Below, in pieces: positions 7,963-17,386 of a stretch of DNA of 64,000 bases (positions are counted from its first letter, which is position 1; the number at the start of each line of letters is the position of its first letter). Origin of the DNA: WTFY01 sp965214675 (GTDB lineage: Bacteria; Pseudomonadota; Gammaproteobacteria; UBA4575); contig OZ243969.1 of the NCBI GenBank assembly GCA_965214675.1, positions 1,736,001 to 1,800,000 of the forward strand, read 5' to 3'. The notes under the pieces are model-generated. The model saw nothing but the letters and a program-made list of their open reading frames with translations. It ran no database searches and was not told the DNA's origin. Position numbers and translations under genes: made by a program.

Positions 7963-10134
7963 ATGGCTAGTGTTGTAAAACCCGCTAGCAGGCATCTAGT
8001 CGCAGATCACCCTACACGTTTTTTGATCAGCGACCTTTGTGCGTTGCTGGAAACCTATCTCGATGCACCGCAAGTCAAGACGGTGTACTACGCCTACTTG
8101 TTAAGTGCGACAGCACATGAAGGCCAGACACGCCTCACCGGCGAACCCTATATCTATCACCCACTCGCCGTAGCCCGGGTCTTGGCAGGTATGCACATGG
8201 ATGCGCAGACCATTGCTGCCGCCGTATTGCATGATGTGATCGAAGATACGGAAACGGCCAAGGAGCAGATCATTCAGGAGTTCGGCAAGGATGTGGCTGA
8301 ACTGGTAGACGGGGTCAGCAAACTTACCAATCTGGAGTTCGGGTCCAAGCAGGAAGCGCAGGCCGAGAACTTCCGCAAGATGATGCTCGCTTTCGCAAAG
8401 GACGTGCGTGTCATCATCATCAAGTTGGCAGACCGTTTACATAATATGCGCACCCTGAGCGGGGTGGCCTTCGAAAAACGCAAGCGGATTGCACGCGAAA
8501 CCCTGGATATCTATGCCCCCATTGCAATGCGACTTGGAATGCACGAGTTGTGCATGGAGCTCGATGAGCTTTCATTCAAAACATTGTGGCCAAGGCGCTA
8601 CGAAGTGTTACAGGACTCAGTGAATCGCACGAACGTAAACCGCAACAAGCTGCTTCAGGAAGTGGAGAAAAATATCTGCGAGAGACTGGATGATGCCGGT
8701 ATTGTCAGCAGAATCCATGGGCGAGAGAAAAATATTTACAGCATCTACAGGAAAATGAAGGAAAAAAATCTTCAGTTTTCCGAGGTCTTTGATGTTTTCG
8801 GGTTCCGTATCGTCGTCGGCGATGTCGATATGTGCTACCGGGTACTCGGTGTGATCCATAACCTGTATAAGCCGGTCCCAGGCAAGTTCAAGGATTATGT
8901 TGCCATACCCAAAAAAAATGCCTACCAGTCATTGCATACCGTCTTGTTCGGCCCGAAAGGGATTCCGGTTGAAGTGCAGATTCGCTCCGAAGAAATGGAT
9001 CAGGTTGCCCAGTCCGGAATTGCCGCCCACTGGATGTACAAGGGGGGTGAGGGAGATCATGGAGGGGCGCATACGCGGACACAGGAATGGCTCAAGACGG
9101 TCTCGGAGATACAGCACAGCTCGGGCAGTTCGCTTGAATTCCTGGAAAGCGTAAAGGTCGATCTGTTCTATGATGAGATTTATGTGTTCACCCCGATGGG
9201 CGATATCATGGAGTTTCCCCGTGATGCGACGGCTGTGGATTTTGCTTATGCGGTGCACTCGGACATCGGCAATCATTGTGTCGGAGCACGGATCAACCGT
9301 CGGCTCGAGCCGTTGAGCACGATTCTGGAAAATGGACAAACCATTGAAATTATTACTGCGCCTGAAGGTCATCCAAGTCCGGACTGGCTGAACTTCATCG
9401 TTACCGCGAAGGCGCGTACAAATATTCGAAGTTATCTGAAAAACCTGCAGGCCGAAGAAGCGGGTATCTTGGGTCAACGGCTTGTCAACCAGGCATTGCT
9501 TGCCTACGACAAGACTTGGGACGATGTCAGCAAGCGCGATTTGGCACGCTTGCTCAATGAACTGCAGTTGGAATCCGAGCAACAACTGTTTGTAGAAGTC
9601 GGGCTAGGGGATCGGATGGCTCCTTTCGTAGTCAAGCACCTGGTTTCCTTGCGCGGATTGTGGATGAAATTGCGGTCCCGTAGTGAAAGAAAAAATCCCT
9701 TGGCAATCCGTGGTACAGAGGGCATGGTGGTCAGTTATGGAAAATGCTGTCACCCCATACCCGGGGATTCCGTGATCGGCCTGATGACAGCCGGCAAGGG
9801 ACTGGTAGTGCATTATGCCAAGTGCCGTAATATTGTACGACGCAGGAAACAAAACCGTGACCAATGGATCAACGTCTATTGGGACCGTAATCCAGGCAGT
9901 GAGTTTTCTGCGGAAATCAGTATCAAGACGGCAAATGAGCGCGGTGTGCTGGCGGTGGTAGCAGCCAAAATTTCAGAAGAGAGTTCCAATATCGAGAACA
10001 TCATTCTGGATGAAAAATTTGGCGCAACCACCACGATCACAATTTTGCTCACCGTCAGGGACCGTGATCACCTGGCGAGTATCATACGGGCGGTGCGCAA
10101 AACTCCAAAAGTCTACAAGGTCAAACGCATTTAA
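7963..10134 (+). CDS. spoT: Bifunctional (p)ppGpp synthetase/hydrolase
   Basis: Makes and degrades the stringent-response alarmone. The domain order is the usual one over 723 residues: an HD hydrolase domain with VLHDVIEDT, intact as in active hydrolases; a RelA/SpoT synthetase domain with YSIYRKMKEKN and FDVFGFRIVV; a TGS domain from about residue 400 (VFTPMGDIMEFPRDAT); a zinc-finger/helical part with KCCHPIPGDSVIG; and a C-terminal ACT domain. The HD motif is complete, so hydrolase activity is expected; synthetase strength cannot be judged by eye. It sits in the rpoZ-spoT-ridA-recG order also known from other gammaproteobacteria. Confidence 0.96.
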   Translation: MASVVKPASRHLVADHPTRFLISDLCALLETYLDAPQVKTVYYAYLLSATAHEGQTRLTGEPYIYHPLAVARVLAGMHMDAQTIAAAVLHDVIEDTETAKEQIIQEFGKDVAELVDGVSKLTNLEFGSKQEAQAENFRKMMLAFAKDVRVIIIKLADRLHNMRTLSGVAFEKRKRIARETLDIYAPIAMRLGMHELCMELDELSFKTLWPRRYEVLQDSVNRTNVNRNKLLQEVEKNICERLDDAGIVSRIHGREKNIYSIYRKMKEKNLQFSEVFDVFGFRIVVGDVDMCYRVLGVIHNLYKPVPGKFKDYVAIPKKNAYQSLHTVLFGPKGIPVEVQIRSEEMDQVAQSGIAAHWMYKGGEGDHGGAHTRTQEWLKTVSEIQHSSGSSLEFLESVKVDLFYDEIYVFTPMGDIMEFPRDATAVDFAYAVHSDIGNHCVGARINRRLEPLSTILENGQTIEIITAPEGHPSPDWLNFIVTAKARTNIRSYLKNLQAEEAGILGQRLVNQALLAYDKTWDDVSKRDLARLLNELQLESEQQLFVEVGLGDRMAPFVVKHLVSLRGLWMKLRSRSERKNPLAIRGTEGMVVSYGKCCHPIPGDSVIGLMTAGKGLVVHYAKCRNIVRRRKQNRDQWINVYWDRNPGSEFSAEISIKTANERGVLAVVAAKISEESSNIENIILDEKFGATTTITILLTVRDRDHLASIIRAVRKTPKVYKVKRI

Positions 10135-10150
10135 ATAAGGGGATCTACAC

Positions 10151-10534
10151 ATGGGACGCGAGATCATTGAAACTGCACGTGCACCGCAGGCCATCGGCAC
10201 CTATTCACAAGCGGTCAAGGTAGGCAGCACTGTCTATATGTCAGGTCAGATTCCGCTCGACCCGGATTCCATGCAGTTGGTCGGCGACGACATCAGAACA
10301 CAGATTACCCAGGTATTTGAAAATCTTCGTTCGGTAGCAGAAGCTGCCGGTGGCACACTCGATCATGTGGTGAAGCTGAATATATTTCTAACGGATCTTG
10401 CTCATTTTCCTTTGGTCAATGAAATCATGTCCGAATACTTTTCAAAACCTTACCCAGCACGTGCAGCGATCGGTGTGGCTGCGCTGCCCAAGGAGGCGGG
10501 CGTGGAAATGGATGCCGTAATGCAGCTTGACTGA
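10151..10534 (+). CDS. ridA: RidA family enamine/imine deaminase
   Basis: A small trimeric cytoplasmic enzyme that hydrolyses reactive enamines and imines, such as 2-aminoacrylate released by PLP enzymes. The 127 residues match the full family length. It starts ETARAPQAIGTYSQAV, contains the GQIPLDP segment, and has the family signature region PARAAIGVAALPKEAGVEMDA, including the arginine that binds the substrate carboxylate. A strong AAGGGG ribosome-binding site precedes the ATG. It follows spoT by 16 bases and is probably co-transcribed with it. Confidence 0.95.
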   Translation: MGREIIETARAPQAIGTYSQAVKVGSTVYMSGQIPLDPDSMQLVGDDIRTQITQVFENLRSVAEAAGGTLDHVVKLNIFLTDLAHFPLVNEIMSEYFSKPYPARAAIGVAALPKEAGVEMDAVMQLD

Positions 10535-10584
10535 AACAGCCATCCTGTACCCTCTTCTGTCTGGACGGACCGGCTCCCTCACAA

Positions 10585-12690
10585 ATGAACCGGGATGAAG
10601 CCGCCATCGACCGCGACATTTTCCCTCCGGTCACTTCGCTCAAGGGTGTAGGCCCTAAAATCGAAGGGCATCTGCAGCGTTTGCGGATTCATACAGTTCA
10701 GGACCTGCTTTTTCATTTGCCTATCCGTTATCAGGACCGCACGCGAGTGCGTCCGATTGGAGCCTTGCAGCCCGGTGATGAATGTGTGCTGCTGGGGACG
10801 GTGGACCACAGTGAAATAGTGTATCGGAAACGGCGCATGTTGCTGGTCAGTATCAGTGATGGCACCGGCAGGATCCTGTTGCGGTTTTTTCATTTCAACA
10901 AGACACAACAGGAAAACCTGGCACCTGGCGTCAATATCCGTTGTTTCGGTGAAGTCCGGCGCGGGGTCTCGACCCTGGAAATGGTGCATCCCGAATACGA
11001 GATCCAGCGCACCCGCGGTGCGGTCAAGGTTGAAGATCACCTGACTCCCATTTATCCGACCACGGAAGGACTGCACCAGCTTGTCTTGCGCCGCATGACC
11101 TCGCAGGCGTTACGCTGGTTCGAGAGGGAGGAGGCCCCGGACATTGACTTGTTGCCGGATGTACCCGAAATCGATGGCTGCAAACCCTCCGTCCTCGAGG
11201 CATTGAGGTTTGTCCATCGTCCTCCGCCGGAAGCGGACACGCAGGCACTGGCAGCGGGGACACATGTGATGCAGCGCCGCCTGGCCTTCGAGGAATTGCT
11301 GGCTCAGCGGTTGAGCCTTTTCAGGCTGCGGTTGCGAATGCAAAAGCAGCCGGCGGTGCCCATTTCGCCAGCCGGGCACCTGTATGCGCGGTTGATCGAA
11401 GCACTGGAGTTCACGCCGACTTCGGCTCAACAACGGGTAATCGAAACGGTGTTTGCAGACCTGAGGAAAAGTTACCCGATGCTGCGTCTGGTACAGGGTG
11501 ATGTGGGAAGCGGCAAGACCCTCGTTGCCATTGCGGCTTGCCTGCACGTCATTGAAGCGGGTTATCAGGCCGTTGTGATGGCACCCACAGAAATACTTGC
11601 GGAGCAGCACCTACAGAATTTTTCGAACTGGCTGACGCCGCTGGGTGTGCAACTGGCCTGGCTATCAGGCCGCATGACCGCGGCCAGGAACAGCGAAATG
11701 AAAGAGCGCATCTCCAGCGGCACGGCGCAGGCGATTATCGGTACCCACGCACTGTTCCAGGAGGGAGTGACCTTTAATAACCTGGCCCTGGTGGTTGTCG
11801 ATGAACAGCATCGTTTTGGTGTGCATCAGCGCATGGCCTTGCGCGAAAAAGGTGTGCACGGCGCAGGCAGCCCCCACCAGTTGATCATGACAGCGACACC
11901 GATCCCGCGGACACTGGCAATGACCGCCTATGCCGATCTCGATTATTCCGTGATCGACGAGATGCCGCCGGGACGCAAGCCGGTCAGTACGATTGCAGTG
12001 TCGCAGGAGCGGCGAGATGAAGTCATCGAGCGCGTAGCCCATGCATGTCAACGCGGCCAGCAGGCGTACTGGGTATGCACACTGGTTGAAGAATCAGAGG
12101 CGATGCAGTGCCAGGCAGCGGAGAACGTTTACCAGGAGCTTGACCGGTTGCTGGAGGGGGTTCGGGTCGGCCTGGTGCATGGACGCATGAAAAGCCGGGA
12201 AAAAAATGCAGTAATGCAGGACTTTGCATCCTCCAGGATCGACCTGCTTGTGGCCACTACCGTGATCGAAGTGGGTGTTGATGTCGCGAATGCCAGTCTG
12301 ATGATCATTGAAAATGCTGAACGCCTGGGCCTTGCACAACTGCACCAGCTTCGTGGCAGGGTGGGGAGGGGTGCCCAGGAAAGCAGCTGCGTGATGCTGT
12401 ACAGCCCGCCGCTCACCGATAATGCCAATCTGCGCATTGACACCATGCGTGCCACGAACAACGGGTTCAAGATTGCCCAGGTCGATCTCGAAATCCGGGG
12501 TCCGGGAGAGGTACTGGGTACCCGTCAAACCGGGATGCTGCAGTTGCGCATTGCCGATATCCTGCGCGACCAGGACCTGATCCCCCAGGTACAGGAAAGT
12601 GCAAAAAAACTGTTCGCCGAGCACCCCCACCTGGTTGATGCCCTGGTGCACCGGTGGCTTGGGAAATTGATTGAATTCGGTCAGGTGTAG
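10585..12690 (+). CDS. recG: ATP-dependent DNA helicase RecG
   Basis: Branch-migrating helicase that processes stalled replication forks and Holliday junctions. Its 701 residues include an N-terminal wedge (OB-fold) domain around 60-160. The superfamily 2 helicase core has Walker A GDVGSGKT, the DEQH Walker B, the TATPIPRTLAM motif III region and motif VI near QLRGRVGRG. The C-terminal TRG-type region is present. It ends the rpoZ-spoT-ridA-recG group and faces the convergent small membrane gene at 12713. Confidence 0.96.
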   Translation: MNRDEAAIDRDIFPPVTSLKGVGPKIEGHLQRLRIHTVQDLLFHLPIRYQDRTRVRPIGALQPGDECVLLGTVDHSEIVYRKRRMLLVSISDGTGRILLRFFHFNKTQQENLAPGVNIRCFGEVRRGVSTLEMVHPEYEIQRTRGAVKVEDHLTPIYPTTEGLHQLVLRRMTSQALRWFEREEAPDIDLLPDVPEIDGCKPSVLEALRFVHRPPPEADTQALAAGTHVMQRRLAFEELLAQRLSLFRLRLRMQKQPAVPISPAGHLYARLIEALEFTPTSAQQRVIETVFADLRKSYPMLRLVQGDVGSGKTLVAIAACLHVIEAGYQAVVMAPTEILAEQHLQNFSNWLTPLGVQLAWLSGRMTAARNSEMKERISSGTAQAIIGTHALFQEGVTFNNLALVVVDEQHRFGVHQRMALREKGVHGAGSPHQLIMTATPIPRTLAMTAYADLDYSVIDEMPPGRKPVSTIAVSQERRDEVIERVAHACQRGQQAYWVCTLVEESEAMQCQAAENVYQELDRLLEGVRVGLVHGRMKSREKNAVMQDFASSRIDLLVATTVIEVGVDVANASLMIIENAERLGLAQLHQLRGRVGRGAQESSCVMLYSPPLTDNANLRIDTMRATNNGFKIAQVDLEIRGPGEVLGTRQTGMLQLRIADILRDQDLIPQVQESAKKLFAEHPHLVDALVHRWLGKLIEFGQV

Positions 12691-12712
12691 CTGAGCGCCA
12701 GATGGGGATCGC

Positions 12713-13021
12713 TCAAATTCCGAAGGTGCCTATCAGCATCGTCGTCAGGTAGATGCCGAACAGGCCGAGCAAGGCCAGCAAGGACAGGCTGTGCAGCCGG
12801 CCAGCCTGGCCGGAGAACACGGCACCGGCACTGAAAATCAGGCCGAGGCCGGCAATCGTGAAGGAAATCCAGAATACCGTGTTGACACAGGCGGTTTGAC
12901 AGGAGCGTCCATCAAATGGGCCAGACAATAACTGCACCACCAGAAAAACAGCCAGCAGCCAACTCGTGACTGCGCTGAAAAAGGAAATCCACGAACTTTC
13001 TGTCATGTCTGCCTCAGGCAC
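12713..13021 (-). CDS. Small three-helix membrane protein, unknown
   Basis: A 102-residue protein not recognised as a named family. It has an amphipathic N-terminus and three hydrophobic segments, roughly at residues 11-31, 46-67 and 76-99. A short loop between the first two carries two Cys residues (CQTAC), which could form a disulfide. It is convergent with recG and lies about 100 bases downstream of the Rieske gene on the same strand, so it could be the last gene of a short Rieske transcript. Function cannot be assigned. Confidence 0.55.
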   Translation of the reverse strand: MPEADMTESSWISFFSAVTSWLLAVFLVVQLLSGPFDGRSCQTACVNTVFWISFTIAGLGLIFSAGAVFSGQAGRLHSLSLLALLGLFGIYLTTMLIGTFGI

Positions 13022-13126
13022 TGGCCGGTTTCCATCCCGGTCCTGTATTACTCCTCCCTTCAGGAGATTATGCCATAGTGCAGGTTTATTTTTTATGACC
13101 GCGCAATCTTCGGTTCGTGCCGCGTC

Positions 13127-13495
13127 CTAAAGTAGCAAGTGTATGATCTGGTCCTGGACGGTGCAGGCAAGGGAGCGCAGGTGCTGGTTTTTACAGGGGC
13201 CGTAGATGCAAAGGCCATCCTTGATCTGAAAAAGGGCGCCATGATTGGCACACATGATATAATTCGCATCTTCATCAAGAAAGCGGTCAGGTACCCAGTC
13301 CAAAGCCCCGCGCGTATGGGGGCATGAATTTTCATAGGCATACACCTGCCGGTCTTTTTTGACGACCAATACTCGGGTCAGCACATTTTGATGCTCCACA
13401 ATCAGGCCTTTGCTGCCAGGGTCAGGAATATCGTCGTAATGACATAATTGTGTTCCTAGCAAGCTCATGGGAGTTAAAATGTTACCCGCATCCAT
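13127..13495 (-). CDS. Small Rieske [2Fe-2S] protein
   Basis: A single-domain Rieske ferredoxin-like protein of 122 residues with no membrane anchor. The cluster ligands are visible as CPHTRG and, about 20 residues later, CANHGALF, giving the Cys-X-His and Cys-X2-His pairs. The spacing between them is slightly longer than in the classical bc1 Rieske, with an acidic DRFLDEDANY insert. Such proteins act as electron carriers for oxygenases or nitrite reductases, but no partner is encoded here. An alternative ATG at 13468 begins just before the conserved LCHYDDIPD; no clear ribosome-binding site decides. It is divergent from the SnoaL-like gene with only 27 bases between. Confidence 0.85.
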   Translation of the reverse strand: MDAGNILTPMSLLGTQLCHYDDIPDPGSKGLIVEHQNVLTRVLVVKKDRQVYAYENSCPHTRGALDWVPDRFLDEDANYIMCANHGALFQIKDGLCIYGPCKNQHLRSLACTVQDQIIHLLL

Positions 13496-13522
13496 CGATT
13501 TTTAAAAACCAGCTGAGAAACC

Positions 13523-13960
13523 ATGCAAAAACCAAATTGTTTCCCGACTTCAGAACAGGCTGAACAGGCATTTTACCGATCATTCAAGGAAGCGGACATC
13601 GAATTGATGATGTCGGTATGGGATCGGGGCAATGACGTTGTATGCATTCATCCGGGAGGACCGCGCTTGCAGGGCGTGTCAATTGTCCGCAAGAGCTGGG
13701 AACAACTGTTCTCCTATGAGCAGGGGCTTGAACTCAGGGTGAACAAGATAAGCGCGGTACTGGAGAAAGAGATGGCCATACACCATGTGGTGGAGGACAT
13801 CTATGTCGAAGGTGAGCTGCAGTCAGAGATCTATGCCACCAATATCTACAGGAAGGTGAACGACAGCTGGCATATGGTTTTGCATCATGCTTCAGCAGAA
13901 CTGCATTCCGTCGTAGATCTCCTCGATGAGGAAACAGAAGAGGTGCAGACGATTCATTGA
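13523..13960 (+). CDS. SnoaL-like / NTF2-fold protein
   Basis: A 145-residue cytoplasmic protein whose sequence fits the NTF2-like fold: an N-terminal helix (EQAFYRSFKEADIELMMSVW) followed by alternating strands, with VVCIHPGGPRLQGV in the position typical of the SnoaL-3/YybH type of domain. The C-terminal 20 residues are acidic and outside the fold. It carries no catalytic motif that decides a reaction. It is divergent from the Rieske gene and convergent with the last gene of the antiporter operon, 18 bases away. Confidence 0.75.
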   Translation: MQKPNCFPTSEQAEQAFYRSFKEADIELMMSVWDRGNDVVCIHPGGPRLQGVSIVRKSWEQLFSYEQGLELRVNKISAVLEKEMAIHHVVEDIYVEGELQSEIYATNIYRKVNDSWHMVLHHASAELHSVVDLLDEETEEVQTIH

Positions 13961-13978
13961 GTCCGCGATTCAAAGGGC

Positions 13979-15673
13979 TTAATACACATGATAAAAAATC
14001 AGGTAGATGCCGAGCAGGAAGGCCACCCAAAGTACCATGCTGCCCGTGGGCCAGGTTCTGGCAAGCAGTCCCTGGGGTCCATGATGACGATGCAGGCGAA
14101 CGCCCACGTCAAATGAAAGTCTTTTGACCCACACGATGACCCGTTGCTCACTCGCTACGACAGCGCGCACTGCATACTGCGCCAGCCAGCGCCCCGGTTT
14201 GCGGTAGAGCCAGTCTGCATCCAGGTTCACGGAGCGTAATTCCGGAGGATACAGGCCTTGTCGCACAAGCCAGGTGAAGGCAAGTGCCGAGAAGAACAGC
14301 AACTGGAGCTGGGTAATCACGTGCGTCGTCGTGTAGGGCTGGTAGTCCGTCTGGTAAGGCAGTAGCGCGTACAGGGTTTGTGGAAAGATCCCGATACCCA
14401 TGGAAAATGCGGCTGCAATCGCCATGGCAACCAGCATGCTGGTTGGCGCTTCCTTGCAGCGAATACCGCTGTCATGGGCAAAAAATGCGAAGTACGGTAT
14501 TTTTATGCCCGCATGGTGGAACACGCCGGCGGATGCGAACAGTAAAACCAGCCACGTAAAGGTATAGCCTTCAAGGCCTGCGGCCTCCATGATCATCGAT
14601 TTCGTGACAAAGGCGCTAAACAGGGGAAAGGCAGAAATCGAAGCCGCGCCAATCACACAAAATACCGTGGTGTAGGGCATTGATTTGTACAGACCGCCCA
14701 GGTCGGAGCCGTTGATCCGCCCCGTGCGCAACAGCACGGCACCCATGCTCATGAATAGCAGTCCCTTGAACAGGATGTCCGCAAAGGCGTGGGCCGCAGT
14801 GCCATTGAGTGCAAGCTCGGTTCCGATACCAATGCCAACCACCATGAAGCCCAGCTGATTGATCATGCTGTAGGTAAGCACCCGGCGCAGATCATTTTCG
14901 ATGACGGCGTAGAAAATTGGGAAGGCGGCCATCAGCACACCGATCCAGATAAGAATCTCGGCACCATAGAATGTGGTGGCCAATGCATAGACAGCCATTT
15001 TCGTAGTGAATGCCGACAACACTACCGTCCCGGTCACGGTCGCCTGGGGGTAGGCATCCACGAGCCAGTTGTGCAACAGGGGAAATGCACACTTGATTCC
15101 AAATGCGAGAAAGATCAGCAGTCCACCCGCCGTACCCAGGTCCAATTGTGTGAGCTCAATGGATCCGCTGGCGCGGGCATGCAGGATGATGCCGGATAAC
15201 AACAGGAGCCCCGAGATGACCTGCACGATCAGGTAGCGCATGCCGGCACGGTAAGATGCCTGGGTGCGCCTTGCCCAGATCAGGAACACTGACGAAATGG
15301 CGGCTGCTTCCCAATAGATAAACAGTGTGACCAGATCACCGGCCAACACCACGCCGAGCGCGCAGCCCGCATAGACCAGGCTGACCATCTGCTGCAGGCG
15401 ATCCCGGGAATGCAGTGAATAGAGCATCAATATGAAGGCCGCAATATGAAAGATCACTGCAAACATGAAGCTGAGCTTGTCGAGATGCAGGGTGCTCAGC
15501 AGCATGCCGAGGACCTCAACCTCTGTACGACTGCCGGCGGGCAGGGTGTAGAGCTGTAAAAATGAAAGGACTGGCAGCAGCAGTACATAGAGCGTGCGCA
15601 GGCTGCCTTTCAGGGCGGGGATCAGTAACGCGCCGAGTATCAGAATGAATGCCGGGTTCAGGTCAGTGATCAC
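13979..15673 (-). CDS. Third NuoL/M/N-like antiporter subunit of the Mrp-type operon
   Basis: A 564-residue polytopic membrane protein of the proton-conducting transporter family (related to NuoM/NuoN and MrpD). It has about 14 hydrophobic segments. Conserved family features are visible: an intramembrane Glu in LFIYWEAAAISSVFLIWA, a Lys in GIKCAFPLLHNWL, and a second Lys/His region in AHAFADILFKGLLFMSMG. The C-terminus carries a soluble basic loop and a final membrane segment. It overlaps the 84-residue gene upstream by 11 bases, so translation is coupled. A third such subunit is not part of the standard seven-gene Mrp complex. Confidence 0.88.
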   Translation of the reverse strand: MITDLNPAFILILGALLIPALKGSLRTLYVLLLPVLSFLQLYTLPAGSRTEVEVLGMLLSTLHLDKLSFMFAVIFHIAAFILMLYSLHSRDRLQQMVSLVYAGCALGVVLAGDLVTLFIYWEAAAISSVFLIWARRTQASYRAGMRYLIVQVISGLLLLSGIILHARASGSIELTQLDLGTAGGLLIFLAFGIKCAFPLLHNWLVDAYPQATVTGTVVLSAFTTKMAVYALATTFYGAEILIWIGVLMAAFPIFYAVIENDLRRVLTYSMINQLGFMVVGIGIGTELALNGTAAHAFADILFKGLLFMSMGAVLLRTGRINGSDLGGLYKSMPYTTVFCVIGAASISAFPLFSAFVTKSMIMEAAGLEGYTFTWLVLLFASAGVFHHAGIKIPYFAFFAHDSGIRCKEAPTSMLVAMAIAAAFSMGIGIFPQTLYALLPYQTDYQPYTTTHVITQLQLLFFSALAFTWLVRQGLYPPELRSVNLDADWLYRKPGRWLAQYAVRAVVASEQRVIVWVKRLSFDVGVRLHRHHGPQGLLARTWPTGSMVLWVAFLLGIYLIFYHVY

Positions 15674-15917
15674 CGTAGTAGTCCTCGTTACGCTTCACGA
15701 CCTTGCGCATCTGCTTGGCGAGCAGGACCAGAATTACGCAGGCGATGAAACCAAACCACGCAAAAAAACCAAACCAGTTCTCAAAAGGGAAATAGATGTG
15801 CTTGTGATAAAAGAAATCGAGCAGCATTAAAGCCGCACACAGGGCATACAGACCGTACACAAGCTTGCGGACATTGCTTGTGCTGTCCAGCCAGTATCTA
15901 TTTTTCTTGCCGCTCAT
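15663..15917 (-). CDS. Small two-helix protein in the Mrp-type operon
   Basis: An 84-residue protein of no named family that I can identify. It has two membrane segments (about residues 18-37 and 46-67), a basic N-terminus and a basic C-terminal tail ending in an acidic-aromatic RNEDYYGDH. The segment FYHKHIYFPFENWFGFF is rich in aromatics and His. It overlaps both neighbours (4 bases with the upstream subunit, 11 with the downstream one), so it is almost certainly a translated member of the operon and a candidate accessory subunit of the complex. Confidence 0.75.
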   Translation of the reverse strand: MSGKKNRYWLDSTSNVRKLVYGLYALCAALMLLDFFYHKHIYFPFENWFGFFAWFGFIACVILVLLAKQMRKVVKRNEDYYGDH

Positions 15918-17386
15918 GGATTAAAAACCGGGTAGAGAAAATCATAAATGGGCTGCACATAAAAAAACAGCAGCAAGGTTCCTGCAGCCGTTGCGCATAG
16001 GGGGATCAGACACGCGAGCGGGGCTTCCTGTATCCCCGGGCCTGCGGCTGCCTGAGAAGGATCCGGTGGTTTGAAAAACGCCCGCAGGCCGATCGGCAGC
16101 AGGTAGGCGCAATTCAACAGGGTGCTCAGCGCAAAGGCAAGCAGCACGATGTAGTGCTGCGTGTCCGCACTGCCTTCAATCAGCAGCCATTTGCTCCAGG
16201 CACCGACAAAAGGCGGCAGACCGATAATACTGAATGCCGCAAGCAGGTACGCAGTGAACGTGAATGGCATCCTGTGGCCGAGGCCATTGAGCTGGCTGAC
16301 TTGCGTAAGTTTCGTCGCGGTATAGATTGCTCCGGCGCAAAAGAACAGGGTGATCTTCCCGAAAGCATGCGTGACGATGTGCAAGGCGCCTCCCAAGGCT
16401 GCTGCAGGCCAGGCCAGTGCAGCGCCAATGACGATGTACGCGAGCTGGCTGATCGTGGAATAGGCCAGCCGTGCCTTTAAATTGTCCTTGCTGAGCGCAA
16501 TCACCGAAGTGATCACCATGGTGGCCACTGCCAGCCACAGGATCCAGGTCGAGGCGTCCTGTGCCGCCAGGTAATCAATCCCAAAGATGTACACGGATAT
16601 TTTGAGCACGGAGAATACCCCGGCCTTGACCACCGCCACGGCATGCAGCAAGGCGCTCACAGGCGTGGGCGCAACCATGGCCGCTGGCAGCCAGCGGAAA
16701 AAGGGCAACAGTGCGGCCTTGCCGATACCGACCATGAACAGTGTAAACAGCAACAGTGCAGCCACGCCGTCGGTGTTTCCTTCAAGAATGCCACCGGGTT
16801 CGAAATTCAGCGTGTCGGCCTGAATCCAGGTAATGACCAGGGCCGTCAGGAAAAACATGATCGAGGTTCCAAGCAAGAGTCCCAGATAAACCCGCCCGCC
16901 ACTTTTTGCCTCTGCGGTTTGCTTATGTGTCACCAGCGGATAGGTGGACAATGTCAACGCCTCATAGAAAATGAACAGCGTGAACAGGTTGGCTGCAAAG
17001 GCGATGCCCATGGTGGCTGCAATCGCCAGCGAAAAGAACAGGTAAAAGCGGGTCAGGTTCTTTTCTGCATTGCCGTTCATGTAACCGATGGAGTACACGG
17101 TGGTGATGAACCACAGACCGGCTGCCAGCAAGGCAAAAACAAGCCCGAGAGGTTCCAGGTGAAAAGCAATGGAGAGGCTGGCAGAGATATCCAGCAGGGT
17201 GTGTATGGAAGTCGGTTCGGTGTAGTGCCCCAGCAGTTGTGTGACATACAAAATCAGGAGGATTCCGGCGAGCAGTGAGCTCGTCTCGCGGAGCTTTGGA
17301 CGGTCGTGGAACAGGAGAACCATGATTCCGCCTAGCAGGGGGATCAGAAGCGCAAGCTCGATGTGTTGCAGCAGCAGGCTCATCAT
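15914..17386 (-). CDS. Second NuoL/M-like antiporter subunit of the Mrp-type operon
   Basis: A 490-residue polytopic protein of the proton-conducting transporter family, closest in look to the N-terminal (NuoL-like) part of MrpA or to MrpD. Landmarks are LFTLFIFYEALTLSTYPLV with the conserved Glu, GKAALLPFFRWLPAAMVAPT with the conserved Lys, and the VSALLHAVAVVKAGVF stretch, which is a NuoL/MrpA hallmark. The real MrpA C-terminal half is not attached; a separate gene at 19650 supplies it. It starts one base after the stop of mrpD. Confidence 0.9.
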   Translation of the reverse strand: MMSLLLQHIELALLIPLLGGIMVLLFHDRPKLRETSSLLAGILLILYVTQLLGHYTEPTSIHTLLDISASLSIAFHLEPLGLVFALLAAGLWFITTVYSIGYMNGNAEKNLTRFYLFFSLAIAATMGIAFAANLFTLFIFYEALTLSTYPLVTHKQTAEAKSGGRVYLGLLLGTSIMFFLTALVITWIQADTLNFEPGGILEGNTDGVAALLLFTLFMVGIGKAALLPFFRWLPAAMVAPTPVSALLHAVAVVKAGVFSVLKISVYIFGIDYLAAQDASTWILWLAVATMVITSVIALSKDNLKARLAYSTISQLAYIVIGAALAWPAAALGGALHIVTHAFGKITLFFCAGAIYTATKLTQVSQLNGLGHRMPFTFTAYLLAAFSIIGLPPFVGAWSKWLLIEGSADTQHYIVLLAFALSTLLNCAYLLPIGLRAFFKPPDPSQAAAGPGIQEAPLACLIPLCATAAGTLLLFFYVQPIYDFLYPVFNP

